From: Promicromonospora sp042731755 | GTDB taxonomy: Bacteria; Actinomycetota; Actinomycetes; Actinomycetales; Cellulomonadaceae | DNA length: 64,000 nucleotides | Direction: 5' to 3' | Assembly (NCBI RefSeq): GCF_042731755.1 | Contig: NZ_JBHWLR010000001.1 | Span: forward strand, 528,972 to 592,971 | Part shown: positions 36,709 to 46,387 of the stretch, in pieces | Numbering within the stretch: position 1 is the stretch's first letter | Layout: every line of letters begins with the position of its first letter | Notes under the pieces: generated by a model | Told to the model about the DNA's origin: nothing | What the model saw: only the letters and a program-made list of their open reading frames with translations | Database searches by the model: none | Made by a program: the position numbers and the translations under genes

Positions 36709-39426
36709 GTGACCTCCACCGCGCCAAGCCGTACTCCGGGTACGCCGTCCTCAGGCCGCCCCCGTCTCCTGCTGATCGACGGCCATTCCATGGCCTATCG
36801 GGCGTTCTACGCGCTGCCCGACACCCTCGCGACCAGCTCAGGACAGATCACCAACGCCGTCTACGGCTTCACGTCGATGCTGACGAACCTGCTGCGTGAC
36901 GAGCAGCCCACCCACATGGCGGTGGCGTTCGACGCGGGCCGGGTCACGTTCCGCACGGAGCGCTTCCCCGCCTACAAGGGCACGCGCGACGCCACACCGG
37001 ACGCGTTCAAGGGGCAGGTGCCCCTGATCAAGGAGGTGCTCGACACCCTCCGGATCAGCTCGATCGAGCTCGCCGGCATCGAGGCCGACGACATCCTGGC
37101 GACCCTGTCCACGCAGGCCAGCGCCGCGGGCATGGAGGTGCTGGTCTGCTCGGGCGACCGCGACACGCTGCAGCTCGTCAACGGCGACGTCACCGTCCTG
37201 TACCCCAAGAAGGGCGTCTCCGAGCTGGCCCGCATGGACCCCGAGGCGGTCGAGGCCAAGTACGGCGTGCCGCCCGAGCGGTACCCGGACCTCGCGGCGC
37301 TCGTCGGCGAGACCAGCGACAACCTGCCGGGCGTGCCCGGCGTCGGGCCCAAGACCGCCGCCAAGTGGATCACCGCGCACGGCGGCCTCGCCGCGCTGCT
37401 GGACGCCGCCGACGAGGTCAAGGGCAAGGCGGGGGAGAGCCTGCGCGCCCACCTCGACCAGGTGCGGGTCAACCGCGAGCTGAACGCCCTGCTGACCGAC
37501 GTCGAGCTACCGCTCGCCGTGACCGACCTCGCCCTGGAGGGCTTCGACCGCGCGGCCGTGCACCTCGTCTCGGACACGCTGCAGTTCGGCCAGCTCCGCG
37601 ACCGCCTGCTCGCCGTGGACCCCGCGGGCGTGGCCGAGGAGGAGGCGCCCGCCGGCGCGTCCGTCGAGCTCGACCTGGCCGACCTCGACCCGGGCACCCT
37701 CGGCGCCTGGCTCGCCGCCCGCACCGGGCGCGTGGGCGTCGAGGTGTCCGGCAAGACCACGCCCGGCGGCGGCGACGCCTGGGCCGTCGCCGTGGCACAG
37801 CCCGGCGGCGAGGCCGCCTACCTCGACCTCACGCAGCTCGGGCCCGACGACGAGAAGGCGCTCGCGGCCTGGCTAGCCGACGCCGACGCGCCCAAGGTGC
37901 TGCACGGGGCCAAGGCCGCCGCGCACATGCTCGCGGCGCGCGGCATGGAGCTCGACGGCGTCGTGTTCGACACCGAGCTCGCGGCCTACCTGTGCTACCC
38001 GGACCAGCGCGGCTACGACCTGGGCGACCTCGCCGTGCGGCACCTGGGCCGGGAGCTCAAGGTCGTCGAGCCGGAGGGCGCGCAGGGTGCGCTGGACCTG
38101 TCGCTGGAGGGCGACACCGAGGGGCAGGCGGAGGCGGTGCGCGCCCAGGGCGTCGCCGACCTGGCGACCGCGCTGGAGGGCGAGCTCGCCGACCGCGACG
38201 CCACGCACCTGCTGGACGACGTCGAGCTGCCGCTGTCGGGCGTGCTCGCGCGCATGGAGCGCATCGGCATCGCCGCGGACACCGAGTACCTCACGGGTCT
38301 GGAGAAGCAATTCGCCCAGGGGGTGGCCGACGCCGCGGCCGACGCCTACGCCGTGATCGACCGCGAGGTGAACCTCGGCAGCCCCAAGCAGCTGCAGGAG
38401 GTCCTGTTCGACCAGCTCGGCATGCCCAAGACCAAGAAGATCAAGACCGGCTACACCACCGACGCGGCGAGCCTGCAGGACCTGTTCGTCAAGACGGAGC
38501 ACCCGTTCCTGGCGCACCTGCTGGCGCACCGCGACGTCTCGCGCCTGCGGGTCACGGTCGAGGGGCTGCTGAAGTCGGTGGCCCCGGACGGCCGCATCCA
38601 CACGACGTTCCAGCAGACGATCGCCGCCACGGGCCGCCTGAGCTCGACCGACCCCAACCTGCAGAACATCCCGATCCGCACCGAGGCGGGCCGGCAGATC
38701 CGCCGGGCGTTCCGGGTGGGCGAGGGCTACGAGTCCCTCCTGACGGCCGACTACAGCCAGATCGAGATGCGCATCATGGCGCACCTGTCGGGCGACGAGG
38801 GCCTGATCGCGGCGTTCAACTCGGGGGAGGACCTGCACCGCTACGTGGGTTCGCGCGTGTTCGAGGTCGACCCCGCCGACGTGACCCCCGAGATGCGCTC
38901 CAAGATCAAGGCCATGTCGTACGGCCTGGCCTACGGCCTGAGCGCCTTCGGCCTGTCGCAGCAGCTCAACATCGCCACGGGCGAGGCGCAGACGCTGATG
39001 GACGACTACTTCGAGCGGTTCGGCGGCGTGCGCGACTACCTGTCGGGCGTGGTCGAGGAGGCGCGTGCCACGGGGTACACCGCCACGATCCTGGGCCGGC
39101 GCCGCTACCTGCCCGACCTCACGAGCGACAACCGGCAGCGCCGGCAGATGGCGGAGCGGATGGCGCTCAACGCGCCCATCCAGGGCAGCGCCGCCGACAT
39201 CATCAAGCTCGCGATGCTCCGTGTGCAGCGCGCGCTCGACGAGCGCGGCCTCGCCTCGCGCCTGCTGCTGCAGGTGCACGACGAGCTCGTGCTCGAGGTG
39301 TCGCCCGGCGAGCGGGACGCGGCCGAGGAGGTGCTGCGCACCGAGATGGGCGCGGCGTTCGAGCTCAACGTGCCGCTGGACGTCTCGGTCGGCACGGGCG
39401 CCACCTGGCACGAGGCGGGCCACTAA
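36709..39426 (+). CDS. polA: DNA polymerase I
   Basis: A 905-residue repair and Okazaki-processing polymerase. The 5' nuclease domain (about 15-305) starts LLLIDGHSMAYRAFYAL and has CSGDRDTLQLV and GVPGVGPKTAAKW. The middle 3'-5' exonuclease-like domain (about 315-500) lacks the DxE and other metal-binding acids, so no proofreading is expected. The polymerase domain has motif A TADYSQIEMR (about 679), motif B KAMSYGLAYG (about 734) and motif C VHDELV (about 857). The frame opens 130 codons earlier, but the GTG at 36709 has a -10 element 7 nt before it and begins where the family does. It ends 6 bases before the converging methyltransferase gene. Confidence 0.97.
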   Translation: MTSTAPSRTPGTPSSGRPRLLLIDGHSMAYRAFYALPDTLATSSGQITNAVYGFTSMLTNLLRDEQPTHMAVAFDAGRVTFRTERFPAYKGTRDATPDAFKGQVPLIKEVLDTLRISSIELAGIEADDILATLSTQASAAGMEVLVCSGDRDTLQLVNGDVTVLYPKKGVSELARMDPEAVEAKYGVPPERYPDLAALVGETSDNLPGVPGVGPKTAAKWITAHGGLAALLDAADEVKGKAGESLRAHLDQVRVNRELNALLTDVELPLAVTDLALEGFDRAAVHLVSDTLQFGQLRDRLLAVDPAGVAEEEAPAGASVELDLADLDPGTLGAWLAARTGRVGVEVSGKTTPGGGDAWAVAVAQPGGEAAYLDLTQLGPDDEKALAAWLADADAPKVLHGAKAAAHMLAARGMELDGVVFDTELAAYLCYPDQRGYDLGDLAVRHLGRELKVVEPEGAQGALDLSLEGDTEGQAEAVRAQGVADLATALEGELADRDATHLLDDVELPLSGVLARMERIGIAADTEYLTGLEKQFAQGVADAAADAYAVIDREVNLGSPKQLQEVLFDQLGMPKTKKIKTGYTTDAASLQDLFVKTEHPFLAHLLAHRDVSRLRVTVEGLLKSVAPDGRIHTTFQQTIAATGRLSSTDPNLQNIPIRTEAGRQIRRAFRVGEGYESLLTADYSQIEMRIMAHLSGDEGLIAAFNSGEDLHRYVGSRVFEVDPADVTPEMRSKIKAMSYGLAYGLSAFGLSQQLNIATGEAQTLMDDYFERFGGVRDYLSGVVEEARATGYTATILGRRRYLPDLTSDNRQRRQMAERMALNAPIQGSAADIIKLAMLRVQRALDERGLASRLLLQVHDELVLEVSPGERDAAEEVLRTEMGAAFELNVPLDVSVGTGATWHEAGH

Positions 39427-39432
39427 CCGCGG

Positions 39433-40233
39433 TCAGGGGCGGGTCGTCACGAAGACCGCAGTGCCCGGCAGGTAGCGGCCGCGTTCCGGGCCCCAGCCAC
39501 CCCAGACCTGGTCGTTCCAGTCCGGCCACTCGGGCTCGACCAGGTCGACCAGGCGCAGCCCGGCGGCGACCACGTCACGCACGTGGTCGCCGACGGTGCG
39601 GTGGTACTCCGCGTAGACGACCCGCCCGGCGGCGTCGGCCTCCACGTAGGGGCGGCGGTCGAAGTACGACCGGTTGGCCGTGAGGCCGTGCAGGCTCGGG
39701 TCGTCCGGGAACGCCCACCGCAGCGGGTGGGTCACCGAGAACACCCAGCGGCCGCCGGGCCGCAGCACGCGGGCGGCCTCGCGGTGCACACGGACGGGGT
39801 CGGGCACGAAGGGCAGGGCGCCGAACGACGTGAAGACGACGTCGAAGCTGCCGTCCGCGAACGGCAGCGCCCGCGCGTCGGCCTGCACCCGCGGCACGAC
39901 GACGCCGGTCGCGGCGTCCAGCCGGGAGGCACCGGCCAGCATGCCCGCCGAGAAGTCCGTGGCGACCGCCCGCGCGCCGCGGGACGCGAGCCAGCGCGAG
40001 CAGTGCGCGGCCCCGGCCCCGACCTCCAGCACGTCGCGCCCGGCGACGTCGCCCAGCAGGCCCGCCTCCGCCTCGGTCAGACCCTCCGGGCCCCAGCGGA
40101 ACCCGGCGTCGCCGAGGAAGTCACGGTGCTCGTCGAGGTACTCGCCGGCGTTGGCGTCCCACCAGCTCCGGGCGACGCCGCGGTCGTCGGGCAGGTCGCG
40201 GTAGCCGAAGGACACCGGTTCGTCAGAGGTCAC
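39433..40233 (-). CDS. Class I SAM-dependent methyltransferase (UbiE/MenG-like)
   Basis: A 266-residue methyltransferase of the Methyltransf_11 type. Motif I is DVLEVGAGAAHCSRWLA, with ATDFSAGML, ADARALPFADGSFDVVF and EAARVLRPGGRWVFS as the following conserved strands. The C-terminal WPDWNDQVWGGWGPERG block is common in actinobacterial relatives of unknown substrate. I chose the GTG at 40233; a longer reading starts at 40302. Convergent with polA, with no room for a separate terminator. Confidence 0.87.
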   Translation of the reverse strand: MTSDEPVSFGYRDLPDDRGVARSWWDANAGEYLDEHRDFLGDAGFRWGPEGLTEAEAGLLGDVAGRDVLEVGAGAAHCSRWLASRGARAVATDFSAGMLAGASRLDAATGVVVPRVQADARALPFADGSFDVVFTSFGALPFVPDPVRVHREAARVLRPGGRWVFSVTHPLRWAFPDDPSLHGLTANRSYFDRRPYVEADAAGRVVYAEYHRTVGDHVRDVVAAGLRLVDLVEPEWPDWNDQVWGGWGPERGRYLPGTAVFVTTRP

Positions 40234-40449
40234 GGTGCCATCATCCCCGTTCGGCCCGCGCCCGCACGCACCGGTGAAGCCCGGGCCAACTACCACATTC
40301 ATAGCGGTAACAAAAGGGTCACGATTGGATTGCGAGTGCCGTAGCGAAATACGGAAGCAACGAAAGGGCTCCTAAGGTCAGGCGCAAACGTCTGCGCGTC
40401 GTCGTGCCCGAACCCGGGCCTGCCGATGCGCTCGAGGAAGGAGAGTGCC

Positions 40450-42102
40450 ATGCGTCGACGCGCTACGCGCCTTGCGGGCGGCGTCACCCTGGTGACCGCG
40501 CTCGCGGTGGCTCTGAGCGGTTGTGTCGCCAGCGAGCGGGACGCCGACGGCGGTGAGGGCGGGGGCAGTGACGGCACGTTCGTCTTCGCCGGATCGGCCG
40601 AGCCCAGCTCGCTCGACCCCGCGTTCGCCAGCGACGGCGAAACGTTCCGGGTCGCCCGCCAGATCTTCGAGGGCCTGGTCGGTGTCGAGCCCGGCACCGC
40701 CGACCCCGCCCCCCTGCTCGCCGAGAGCTGGGACATCAGCGACAACGGCCTGGAGTACACGTTCCACCTCAAGGAGGGCGTGAAGTTCCAGGACGACACG
40801 GACTTCGACGCCGAGGCCGTGTGCGCCAACTTCGACCGCTGGCACGACTGGACCGGTCTGGCCGCCCACGAGAACCTCTCGTACTACTACAAGGCGGTCT
40901 TCGGTGGTGCGGGCGAGGACAGCCTGTACGACTCGTGCGCGGCGTCCGACGCGGCCACCGCCGTCATCACGCTGAACACGCCGATCCCCGAGCTGGTCCC
41001 GGCGCTGTCGCTGCCGTCGTTCTCCATGCAGTCGCCCACGGCGATGGAGGAGTTCGGCGCGGACGACGTCGAGGGCACGGCCGACGCGCCGAAGCTCACC
41101 GAGTACGGCCGGGAGCACCCGGTCGGCACGGGCCCGTACACGTTCAAGGAGTGGAAGAGCGGCGAGAGCGTCACTCTGACCGCCAACGAGAACTACTGGG
41201 GCGAGATCGGCGACGTCAAGACCATCGTCTTCACGGTGATCGCCGACGGCACCGCGCGTCGTCAGGCGCTCGAGGCCGGTGACATCGACGGCTACGACCT
41301 GGTCGCGCCGGCCGACGTCGACGCGCTCAAGGAGGCCGGCTACACGCTCCTGGACCGCGACGCGTTCAACATCCTGTACCTGGGCATGAACCAGGCGCAG
41401 AAGCCGCTGGACGACATCAAGGTCCGCCAGGCGATCGCGTACGCGATCGACAAGGAGGGCCTGGTCCAGGCGACGCTCCCGGAGGGCACCGTGCCCGCCA
41501 CGCAGTTCGTGCCGGAGATCGTCACGGGCTACAGCGACGACGTCACGACCTACGACTACGACCCCGAGAAGGCCAAGGAGCTCCTCAAGGAGGCCGGCCA
41601 GGAGAACCTCGAGCTCGAGTTCAACTACCCGACCGAGGTCTCGCGTCCGTACATGCCGGACCCCGCCGCGATCTACGAGGCCGTCTCCGCGGACCTCGAG
41701 GAGGTCGGCATCACGGTGACGGCGACGCCGGAGCCGTGGAGCCCGACGTACATCGACACCATCCAGGGCGGCGAGAAGCACGGTCTGCACCTGCTGGGCT
41801 GGACGGGTGACTACAACGACACCTACAACTTCATCGGCACGTTCTTCGGGGCGCCGTCGCTGGAGTGGGGCTTCGACGACCAGGAGGTCTTCGACGCGAT
41901 CAAGGACGCCCGCAACGCTCCGCTGGACGAGCAGGAGGACGCCTACAAGAACGCCAACGAGGTGATCATGGACGCCCTCCCCGGTGTCCCGCTGGCCAGC
42001 CCGGTGCCGTCGCTCGTCGTCGCACCCGGGGTCGAGGGCTACCCGATCTCCCCGGTGCAGGACGAGGTGTACAGCGTCATCACCCTCGGCGGTGACGAGT
42101 AG
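40450..42102 (+). CDS. ABC transporter substrate-binding lipoprotein, peptide/nickel type (SBP_bac_5)
   Basis: A 550-residue secreted receptor of the oligopeptide/dipeptide/nickel family. The signal peptide ends in the lipobox LSGC with Cys24. EPSSLDPAFASDGETFRVARQIFEGLV and the later VRQAIAYAIDKEGL are family signatures. AGGAAGGAG precedes the ATG. It is the first gene of a dpp-like operon whose permeases and ATPase follow, but a hairpin and an assembly gap lie between it and the first permease. The ligand cannot be told from sequence alone. Confidence 0.92.
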   Translation: MRRRATRLAGGVTLVTALAVALSGCVASERDADGGEGGGSDGTFVFAGSAEPSSLDPAFASDGETFRVARQIFEGLVGVEPGTADPAPLLAESWDISDNGLEYTFHLKEGVKFQDDTDFDAEAVCANFDRWHDWTGLAAHENLSYYYKAVFGGAGEDSLYDSCAASDAATAVITLNTPIPELVPALSLPSFSMQSPTAMEEFGADDVEGTADAPKLTEYGREHPVGTGPYTFKEWKSGESVTLTANENYWGEIGDVKTIVFTVIADGTARRQALEAGDIDGYDLVAPADVDALKEAGYTLLDRDAFNILYLGMNQAQKPLDDIKVRQAIAYAIDKEGLVQATLPEGTVPATQFVPEIVTGYSDDVTTYDYDPEKAKELLKEAGQENLELEFNYPTEVSRPYMPDPAAIYEAVSADLEEVGITVTATPEPWSPTYIDTIQGGEKHGLHLLGWTGDYNDTYNFIGTFFGAPSLEWGFDDQEVFDAIKDARNAPLDEQEDAYKNANEVIMDALPGVPLASPVPSLVVAPGVEGYPISPVQDEVYSVITLGGDE

Positions 42103-42128
42103 TCGAGAGGGGTAAGGTTCCCTCTCGA
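42103..42128 (+). terminator. Stem-loop directly after the binding-protein gene
   Basis: TCGAGAGGG (42103-42111) pairs perfectly with CCCTCTCGA (42120-42128) across an 8-nt loop, adjacent to the stop codon. In such operons a hairpin here often lowers permease expression relative to the binding protein or protects the mRNA 3' end. Confidence 0.55.
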
Positions 42129-42159
42129 ACTGCCTGGGGCGCCCACGCCCTAGGGTGAA

Positions 42160-42370
42160 ATACCTCAGGTCGGGGGGGGGGGGGGGGGGGGCGCGAAACC
42201 CCCCCCCCCCCCCCTCCACTGTGCGGAGCCAGAACACCGGGTGATGTCCGGGAGAATGTTCCGCAGNNNNNNNNNNGGGCGTCCCCTTTCCGAGGTTGCG
42301 GGTATCCCCCCGCTCGGGGGGGAAACCCTTTGCTGTGGCTCCCCCCCCCCCCCCCCCCCCCGACCGCTGT
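42160..42370. other. Assembly gap and homopolymer-rich sequence
   Basis: Ten Ns at 42267-42276 lie between long runs of G (about 42173-42191) and C. These runs are unlike the rest of the genome and look like sequencing artefacts. I see no gene here; the true length and content of the interval are unknown. Confidence 0.7.
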
Positions 42371-42440
42371 CCGGAGTCGCCCGGGCCGGCCACGAGCCGG
42401 TTGCCCGGGCGACCGATGAACGCATGTCTGTCGAGGAACG

Positions 42441-43448
42441 ATGCTCAGACTGATCGTGCAGCGCCTGCTGCTCCTGATACCCATCCTGCTGGGCCTGTCG
42501 ATCCTGCTGTTCGGCTGGGTTCGCGCCCTGCCCGGCGGGCCCGTGCAGGCCATGCTCGGTGAGCGGTACACCCCCGAGGCCGCCGCCGAGATCGAGGCCC
42601 AGCTCGGCCTCGACCAGCCCGTGATCGTGCAGTACGGCAAGTACCTCGGGCGGTTGCTGCAGGGCGACTTCGGCACCTCGCTGCAGAGCGGCCGGCCCGT
42701 GATCGACGAGTTCCTCACGCGGTTCCCCGCGACGATCGAGCTCACCGTGGTGGCGCTGGTCTTCGCGATCGGCATCGGCATCCCGCTCGGCTACGTGGCG
42801 GCCCGCCGGGCCGGCTCGGTCGTCGACCACTCGGCGGTCGTGGTCTCGCTGATCGGCGTCACGGTGCCCGTGTTCTTCCTGGCCTTCATCCTGAAGTACG
42901 TGTTCGCCGTCGAGCTCGGCTGGTTCCCGACGACGGGGCGGCAGAGCGCCACGATGGTCGCGACGCACCCGACGAACTTCTACGTGCTGGACGGCCTGCT
43001 CACCGGTGAGTGGGACGCGGCCTGGGACGCGCTGGTGCACCTGATCCTGCCGGGCATCGCGCTCGGCACCATCCCGCTCGCGATCGTGGCCCGCATGACG
43101 CGGGCCGCCGTCTCCGAGGTGCAGAACGCCGACTACGTCCGCACGGCGCGGGCCAAGGGCATCAAGCCCGCCCGCCTGCGTGGGGACCACGTCCTGAAGA
43201 ACGCCATGCTCCCCGTGGTGACCACCATCGGCCTGCAGGTCGGCCTGCTGCTGTCCGGAGCGGTGCTCACCGAGACCGTCTTCGCGTTCAGCGGCATCGG
43301 CAGCTTCCTCGCGGACTCCGTCTTCAACGCGGACTACCCGGTCATGCAGGGCTTCGTGCTCATGATCGCCGTGGTCTACGCCCTCGTAAACCTGCTCGTC
43401 GACGTGTCGTACGGGCTGATCGACCCCCGGTTGAGGAGGCAGCAGTGA
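42441..43448 (+). CDS. ABC transporter permease, DppB-like
   Basis: A 335-residue inner-membrane permease with six membrane helices. It begins MLRLIVQRLLLLIPILLGLS, typical of DppB/OppB, and the EAA loop, which contacts the ATPase, is YVRTARAKGIKPARLRGDHVLKNA (about 232-255). It is coupled to the next permease by a 4-nt overlap. The start is just downstream of the low-quality region but is supported by the conserved N-terminus. Confidence 0.92.
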   Translation: MLRLIVQRLLLLIPILLGLSILLFGWVRALPGGPVQAMLGERYTPEAAAEIEAQLGLDQPVIVQYGKYLGRLLQGDFGTSLQSGRPVIDEFLTRFPATIELTVVALVFAIGIGIPLGYVAARRAGSVVDHSAVVVSLIGVTVPVFFLAFILKYVFAVELGWFPTTGRQSATMVATHPTNFYVLDGLLTGEWDAAWDALVHLILPGIALGTIPLAIVARMTRAAVSEVQNADYVRTARAKGIKPARLRGDHVLKNAMLPVVTTIGLQVGLLLSGAVLTETVFAFSGIGSFLADSVFNADYPVMQGFVLMIAVVYALVNLLVDVSYGLIDPRLRRQQ

Positions 43449-44407
43449 GCGCCAACGAGCTTCCTGTGACCGACGGCGTGGCCGCCGAGCCGCTCCGTAC
43501 CAGCATCCACGGCGACGGACCCGGCGGGGAGGACCACGCCGGCGAGGGCGTCTGGGCGCGTGCCTGGCGCACCCTGCGCCGCAACCCCGTCGCGATCATC
43601 GGCTTCGTCATCGTCGCCGTGTTCGTCCTCGTGGCGGTGCTCGCTCCGCTGCTGGCCCCGTACGGCCCCACCGAGCTGCCGGGCCGCGCCGACGTGCGGC
43701 CCACCATGATCCCCGGGCCGTCGGCCGAGTACCCGCTCGGCCTGGACCGCTACGGCGGCGACGTGCTGAGCAAGCTGATCTGGGGCGCGCAGGCCTCGCT
43801 CCTGGTCGGCGTGCTGTCCACGCTGTTCGGCCTCGTCGGCGGCATGCTGCTGGGCCTGCTCGCCGGCTGGCTGGGCAGGTGGGTCGACTTCGGCGTCATG
43901 CGCCTGGTGGACCTGATGCTGTCGGTGCCCTCCCTGCTCCTGGCGGTCTCGATCGCGGCGATCGCCGGCCAGTCCTCGATGTCGGTGATCATCGCCATCG
44001 GTGTGGTGCAGATCCCGATCTTCGCCCGCCTGCTGCGCGGCTCGATGCTCGCGCAGCGCGGCCAGGACTACGTGCTGGCCGCGTCCGCGCTGGGCCTCAG
44101 CCGCCGGTCGGTGACCATGAGCCACGTGCTGCCCAACAGCATCGGCCCCGTCATCGTGCAGGCGACGCTGACCCTGGCCACGGCAGTGATCGAGGCCGCG
44201 GCGCTCTCCTTCCTCGGCCTGGGCGGCGGCGAGCCGTCCACCGCGGAGTGGGGGCGCATGCTGACGGCCGCGCAGCAGGAGCTCGCGGTCGCACCGCGCC
44301 TGGCGATCCTGCCGGGTCTCTGCATCGCGATCACGGCCCTCGGCTTCACCCTCGTGGGCGAGAGCCTGCGCGAGGCCCTCGACCCCCGGAACAGGACCCG
44401 ACGATGA
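43445..44407 (+). CDS. ABC transporter permease, DppC-like
   Basis: A 320-residue permease with a cytoplasmic N-terminal extension of about 40 residues, then the RNPVAIIGFVIVAVFVLVAVLAPLLAP segment typical of DppC. The EAA loop is YVLAASALGLSRRSVTMSHVLPN (about 209-231). The GTG overlaps the upstream stop and its own stop overlaps the next ATG. Confidence 0.92.
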   Translation: MSANELPVTDGVAAEPLRTSIHGDGPGGEDHAGEGVWARAWRTLRRNPVAIIGFVIVAVFVLVAVLAPLLAPYGPTELPGRADVRPTMIPGPSAEYPLGLDRYGGDVLSKLIWGAQASLLVGVLSTLFGLVGGMLLGLLAGWLGRWVDFGVMRLVDLMLSVPSLLLAVSIAAIAGQSSMSVIIAIGVVQIPIFARLLRGSMLAQRGQDYVLAASALGLSRRSVTMSHVLPNSIGPVIVQATLTLATAVIEAAALSFLGLGGGEPSTAEWGRMLTAAQQELAVAPRLAILPGLCIAITALGFTLVGESLREALDPRNRTRR

Positions 44408-46194
44408 CCGACATCGCTGACAACACGGCCGACGTCCCCGTGGACGCACCCGTCGACGCCCCTGCCGACGCGCCCGTCGACGCCCCGGTGGACGTCCCCG
44501 CGGAGGACGTCGTCCTGCGGGTCGAGAACCTGAGCGTCGACTTCCGGACCGAGGGCGGCCCCGCCCGCGCCGTGGCGAACGCCAACCTGACCGTCCGGCG
44601 CGGCCAGACCGTCGCGATCGTGGGGGAGTCCGGCTCGGGCAAGACCACGCTCGCCATGGCGGTGCTGGGGCTGCTGGCCAGCAACGGGTCCGTGGCCGAG
44701 GGCCACATCTGGTTCAAGGACGAGGACCTGGGCCACATCAGCGCGCAGCGCATGGCGCAGCTGCGGGGCACCGAGCTCGGCCTGGTGCCCCAGGACCCGA
44801 TGACCAACCTCAACCCGATCCTGCGGATCGGGCAGCAGATCGACGAGGGCCTGATCGACAACGGCCTGCGGACGCGCCGCGACGCGCGCGCCCGCACCGT
44901 CGAGCTGCTCGACGAGGTGGGCCTGCCCGACGCCGCGCGCCGGGCCGGCCAGTACCCCCACGAGTTCTCCGGCGGCATGCGCCAGCGGGCGCTCATCGCC
45001 ATGGGCCTGTCCGGCCGCCCGGCCCTGCTCGTCGCGGACGAGCCGACGTCGGCCCTGGACGTGACCGTGCAGCGCGGCATCCTGGACCAGCTCTCCGGCC
45101 TGACCGAGGAGCTCGGCACCGCGGTGCTGCTCATCACGCACGACCTCGGCCTCGCGGCCGAGCGCGCCGACATCGTGGTGGTCATGTACCACGGCGAGAT
45201 CGTGGAGCAGGGCCCGGCCCGCCAGGTCCTCACCGCGCCGCAGCACGACTACACCAAGCGCCTCATGGCTGCGGCCCCGTCGCTCGCCTCGCGTCGCATC
45301 GAGATCGCGCGCGAGCGCGGCCTGGAGGACGTGCTGGACGACGCGCTGCTGGCCCCGGGCGAGGAGACGGCCGCCGACGGCGCGACCGACGCCGACGTGC
45401 TCGTGTCCGTCAAGGACGTGAGCAAGGTCTTCTCGATCCGCGGCGGCGGGCTGCTGTCCCGCAGCAAGGACTTCACCGCCGTCGACGGCGTGAGCCTCGA
45501 CATCCCGCGCGGCTCCACCGTGGCCGTGGTGGGGGAGTCCGGCTCGGGCAAGTCGACCCTGGCCCGGATGATCCTCGACATCGAGAAGCCCACCACGGGT
45601 TCCATCACGTTCGACGGCGGCCTCGTGGGCGCCGGCAAGCACAAGGAGCAGATCGCCTACCGGCGTCGGGTGCAGCCCGTGTTCCAGGACCCGTACTCCT
45701 CGCTGGACCCGCTCTACTCGGTGTTCCGGGCGATCGAGGAGCCGCTGCGCGCGCACGACTACGGCGACGCCGCGGCCCGCCGTGCCCGCGTGGAGGAGCT
45801 CGCGGAGCAGGTGGCGCTCAGCAAGGGCCAGCTGCGGCGGTTCCCGTCCGAGCTGTCCGGGGGCCAGCGGCAGCGCGTGGCGATCGCCCGCGCGCTGGCG
45901 CTGTCGCCCGAGCTCGTGGTGTGCGACGAGGCGGTCTCGGCGCTCGACGTCGTGGTCCAGGCCCAGATCCTGCAGCTGCTCGCCGGCCTGCAGGAGGAGC
46001 TGGGGCTGACCTACCTCTTCATCACGCACGACCTCGCCGTCGTGCGGCAGATCGCCGACCGCGTGCTCGTCATGCAGCAGGGCCGCGTGGTCGAGGAGGG
46101 CACCGTCGACTCGGTCTTCGACTCGCCGGCCACCGACTACACCCGGGCGCTGCTGGACGCCATCCCGGGCAAGGATCTGGAGCTCGCGCTCTGA
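44404..46194 (+). CDS. ABC transporter ATP-binding protein, DppD-DppF fusion
   Basis: A 596-residue protein with two complete ATPase domains in one chain. Each has a P-loop: GESGSGKTT (about 74) and GESGSGKST (about 377). The signatures are FSGGMRQRA and LSGGQRQRVA, and the Walker B motifs are LLVADEPTSALD and LVVCDEAVSALD. The peptide/nickel-type C-terminal YTKRLM and YTRALLDA ends are present in both halves. The N-terminus has a low-complexity PVDAPVDAPAD repeat of 12-bp units (about residues 10-36). The fused form is common in actinobacteria, so no separate dppF is missing. It overlaps the DppC gene by 4 nt. Confidence 0.93.
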   Translation: MTDIADNTADVPVDAPVDAPADAPVDAPVDVPAEDVVLRVENLSVDFRTEGGPARAVANANLTVRRGQTVAIVGESGSGKTTLAMAVLGLLASNGSVAEGHIWFKDEDLGHISAQRMAQLRGTELGLVPQDPMTNLNPILRIGQQIDEGLIDNGLRTRRDARARTVELLDEVGLPDAARRAGQYPHEFSGGMRQRALIAMGLSGRPALLVADEPTSALDVTVQRGILDQLSGLTEELGTAVLLITHDLGLAAERADIVVVMYHGEIVEQGPARQVLTAPQHDYTKRLMAAAPSLASRRIEIARERGLEDVLDDALLAPGEETAADGATDADVLVSVKDVSKVFSIRGGGLLSRSKDFTAVDGVSLDIPRGSTVAVVGESGSGKSTLARMILDIEKPTTGSITFDGGLVGAGKHKEQIAYRRRVQPVFQDPYSSLDPLYSVFRAIEEPLRAHDYGDAAARRARVEELAEQVALSKGQLRRFPSELSGGQRQRVAIARALALSPELVVCDEAVSALDVVVQAQILQLLAGLQEELGLTYLFITHDLAVVRQIADRVLVMQQGRVVEEGTVDSVFDSPATDYTRALLDAIPGKDLELAL

Positions 46195-46239
46195 GCGTCG
46201 AGCACCGGATCCGTGCGGCTCGCGCCACCCTGGCTCGCG

Positions 46240-46269
46240 TTGACCAGGGTGCTGCCGCGCCACTAGGAT
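46240..46269 (+). promoter_or_regulatory. rpsA promoter
   Basis: TTGACC (46240-46245) and TAGGAT (46264-46269) are separated by 18 bp, a good housekeeping-sigma promoter. The transcript would start near 46276 and carry an untranslated leader of about 110 nt before the ATG at 46388. Confidence 0.6.
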
Positions 46270-46387
46270 GGCTGGCGGTGCCGTGCGCCTTCCGGCGACC
46301 TACCGGCACCTCACGAGCACCGCACAAGCAGAGCTCAAACAGACCCTGTCCGTACTACGCCATGTCCGCATCGGAGCATCGAACTCA

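Noticed and set aside
42173..42222. Poly-G/poly-C stretch as a biological element (G-quadruplex or phase-variable tract)
   Set aside because: It adjoins an N-run and resembles the artefact sequence at the other gap, so it is treated as a sequencing error.
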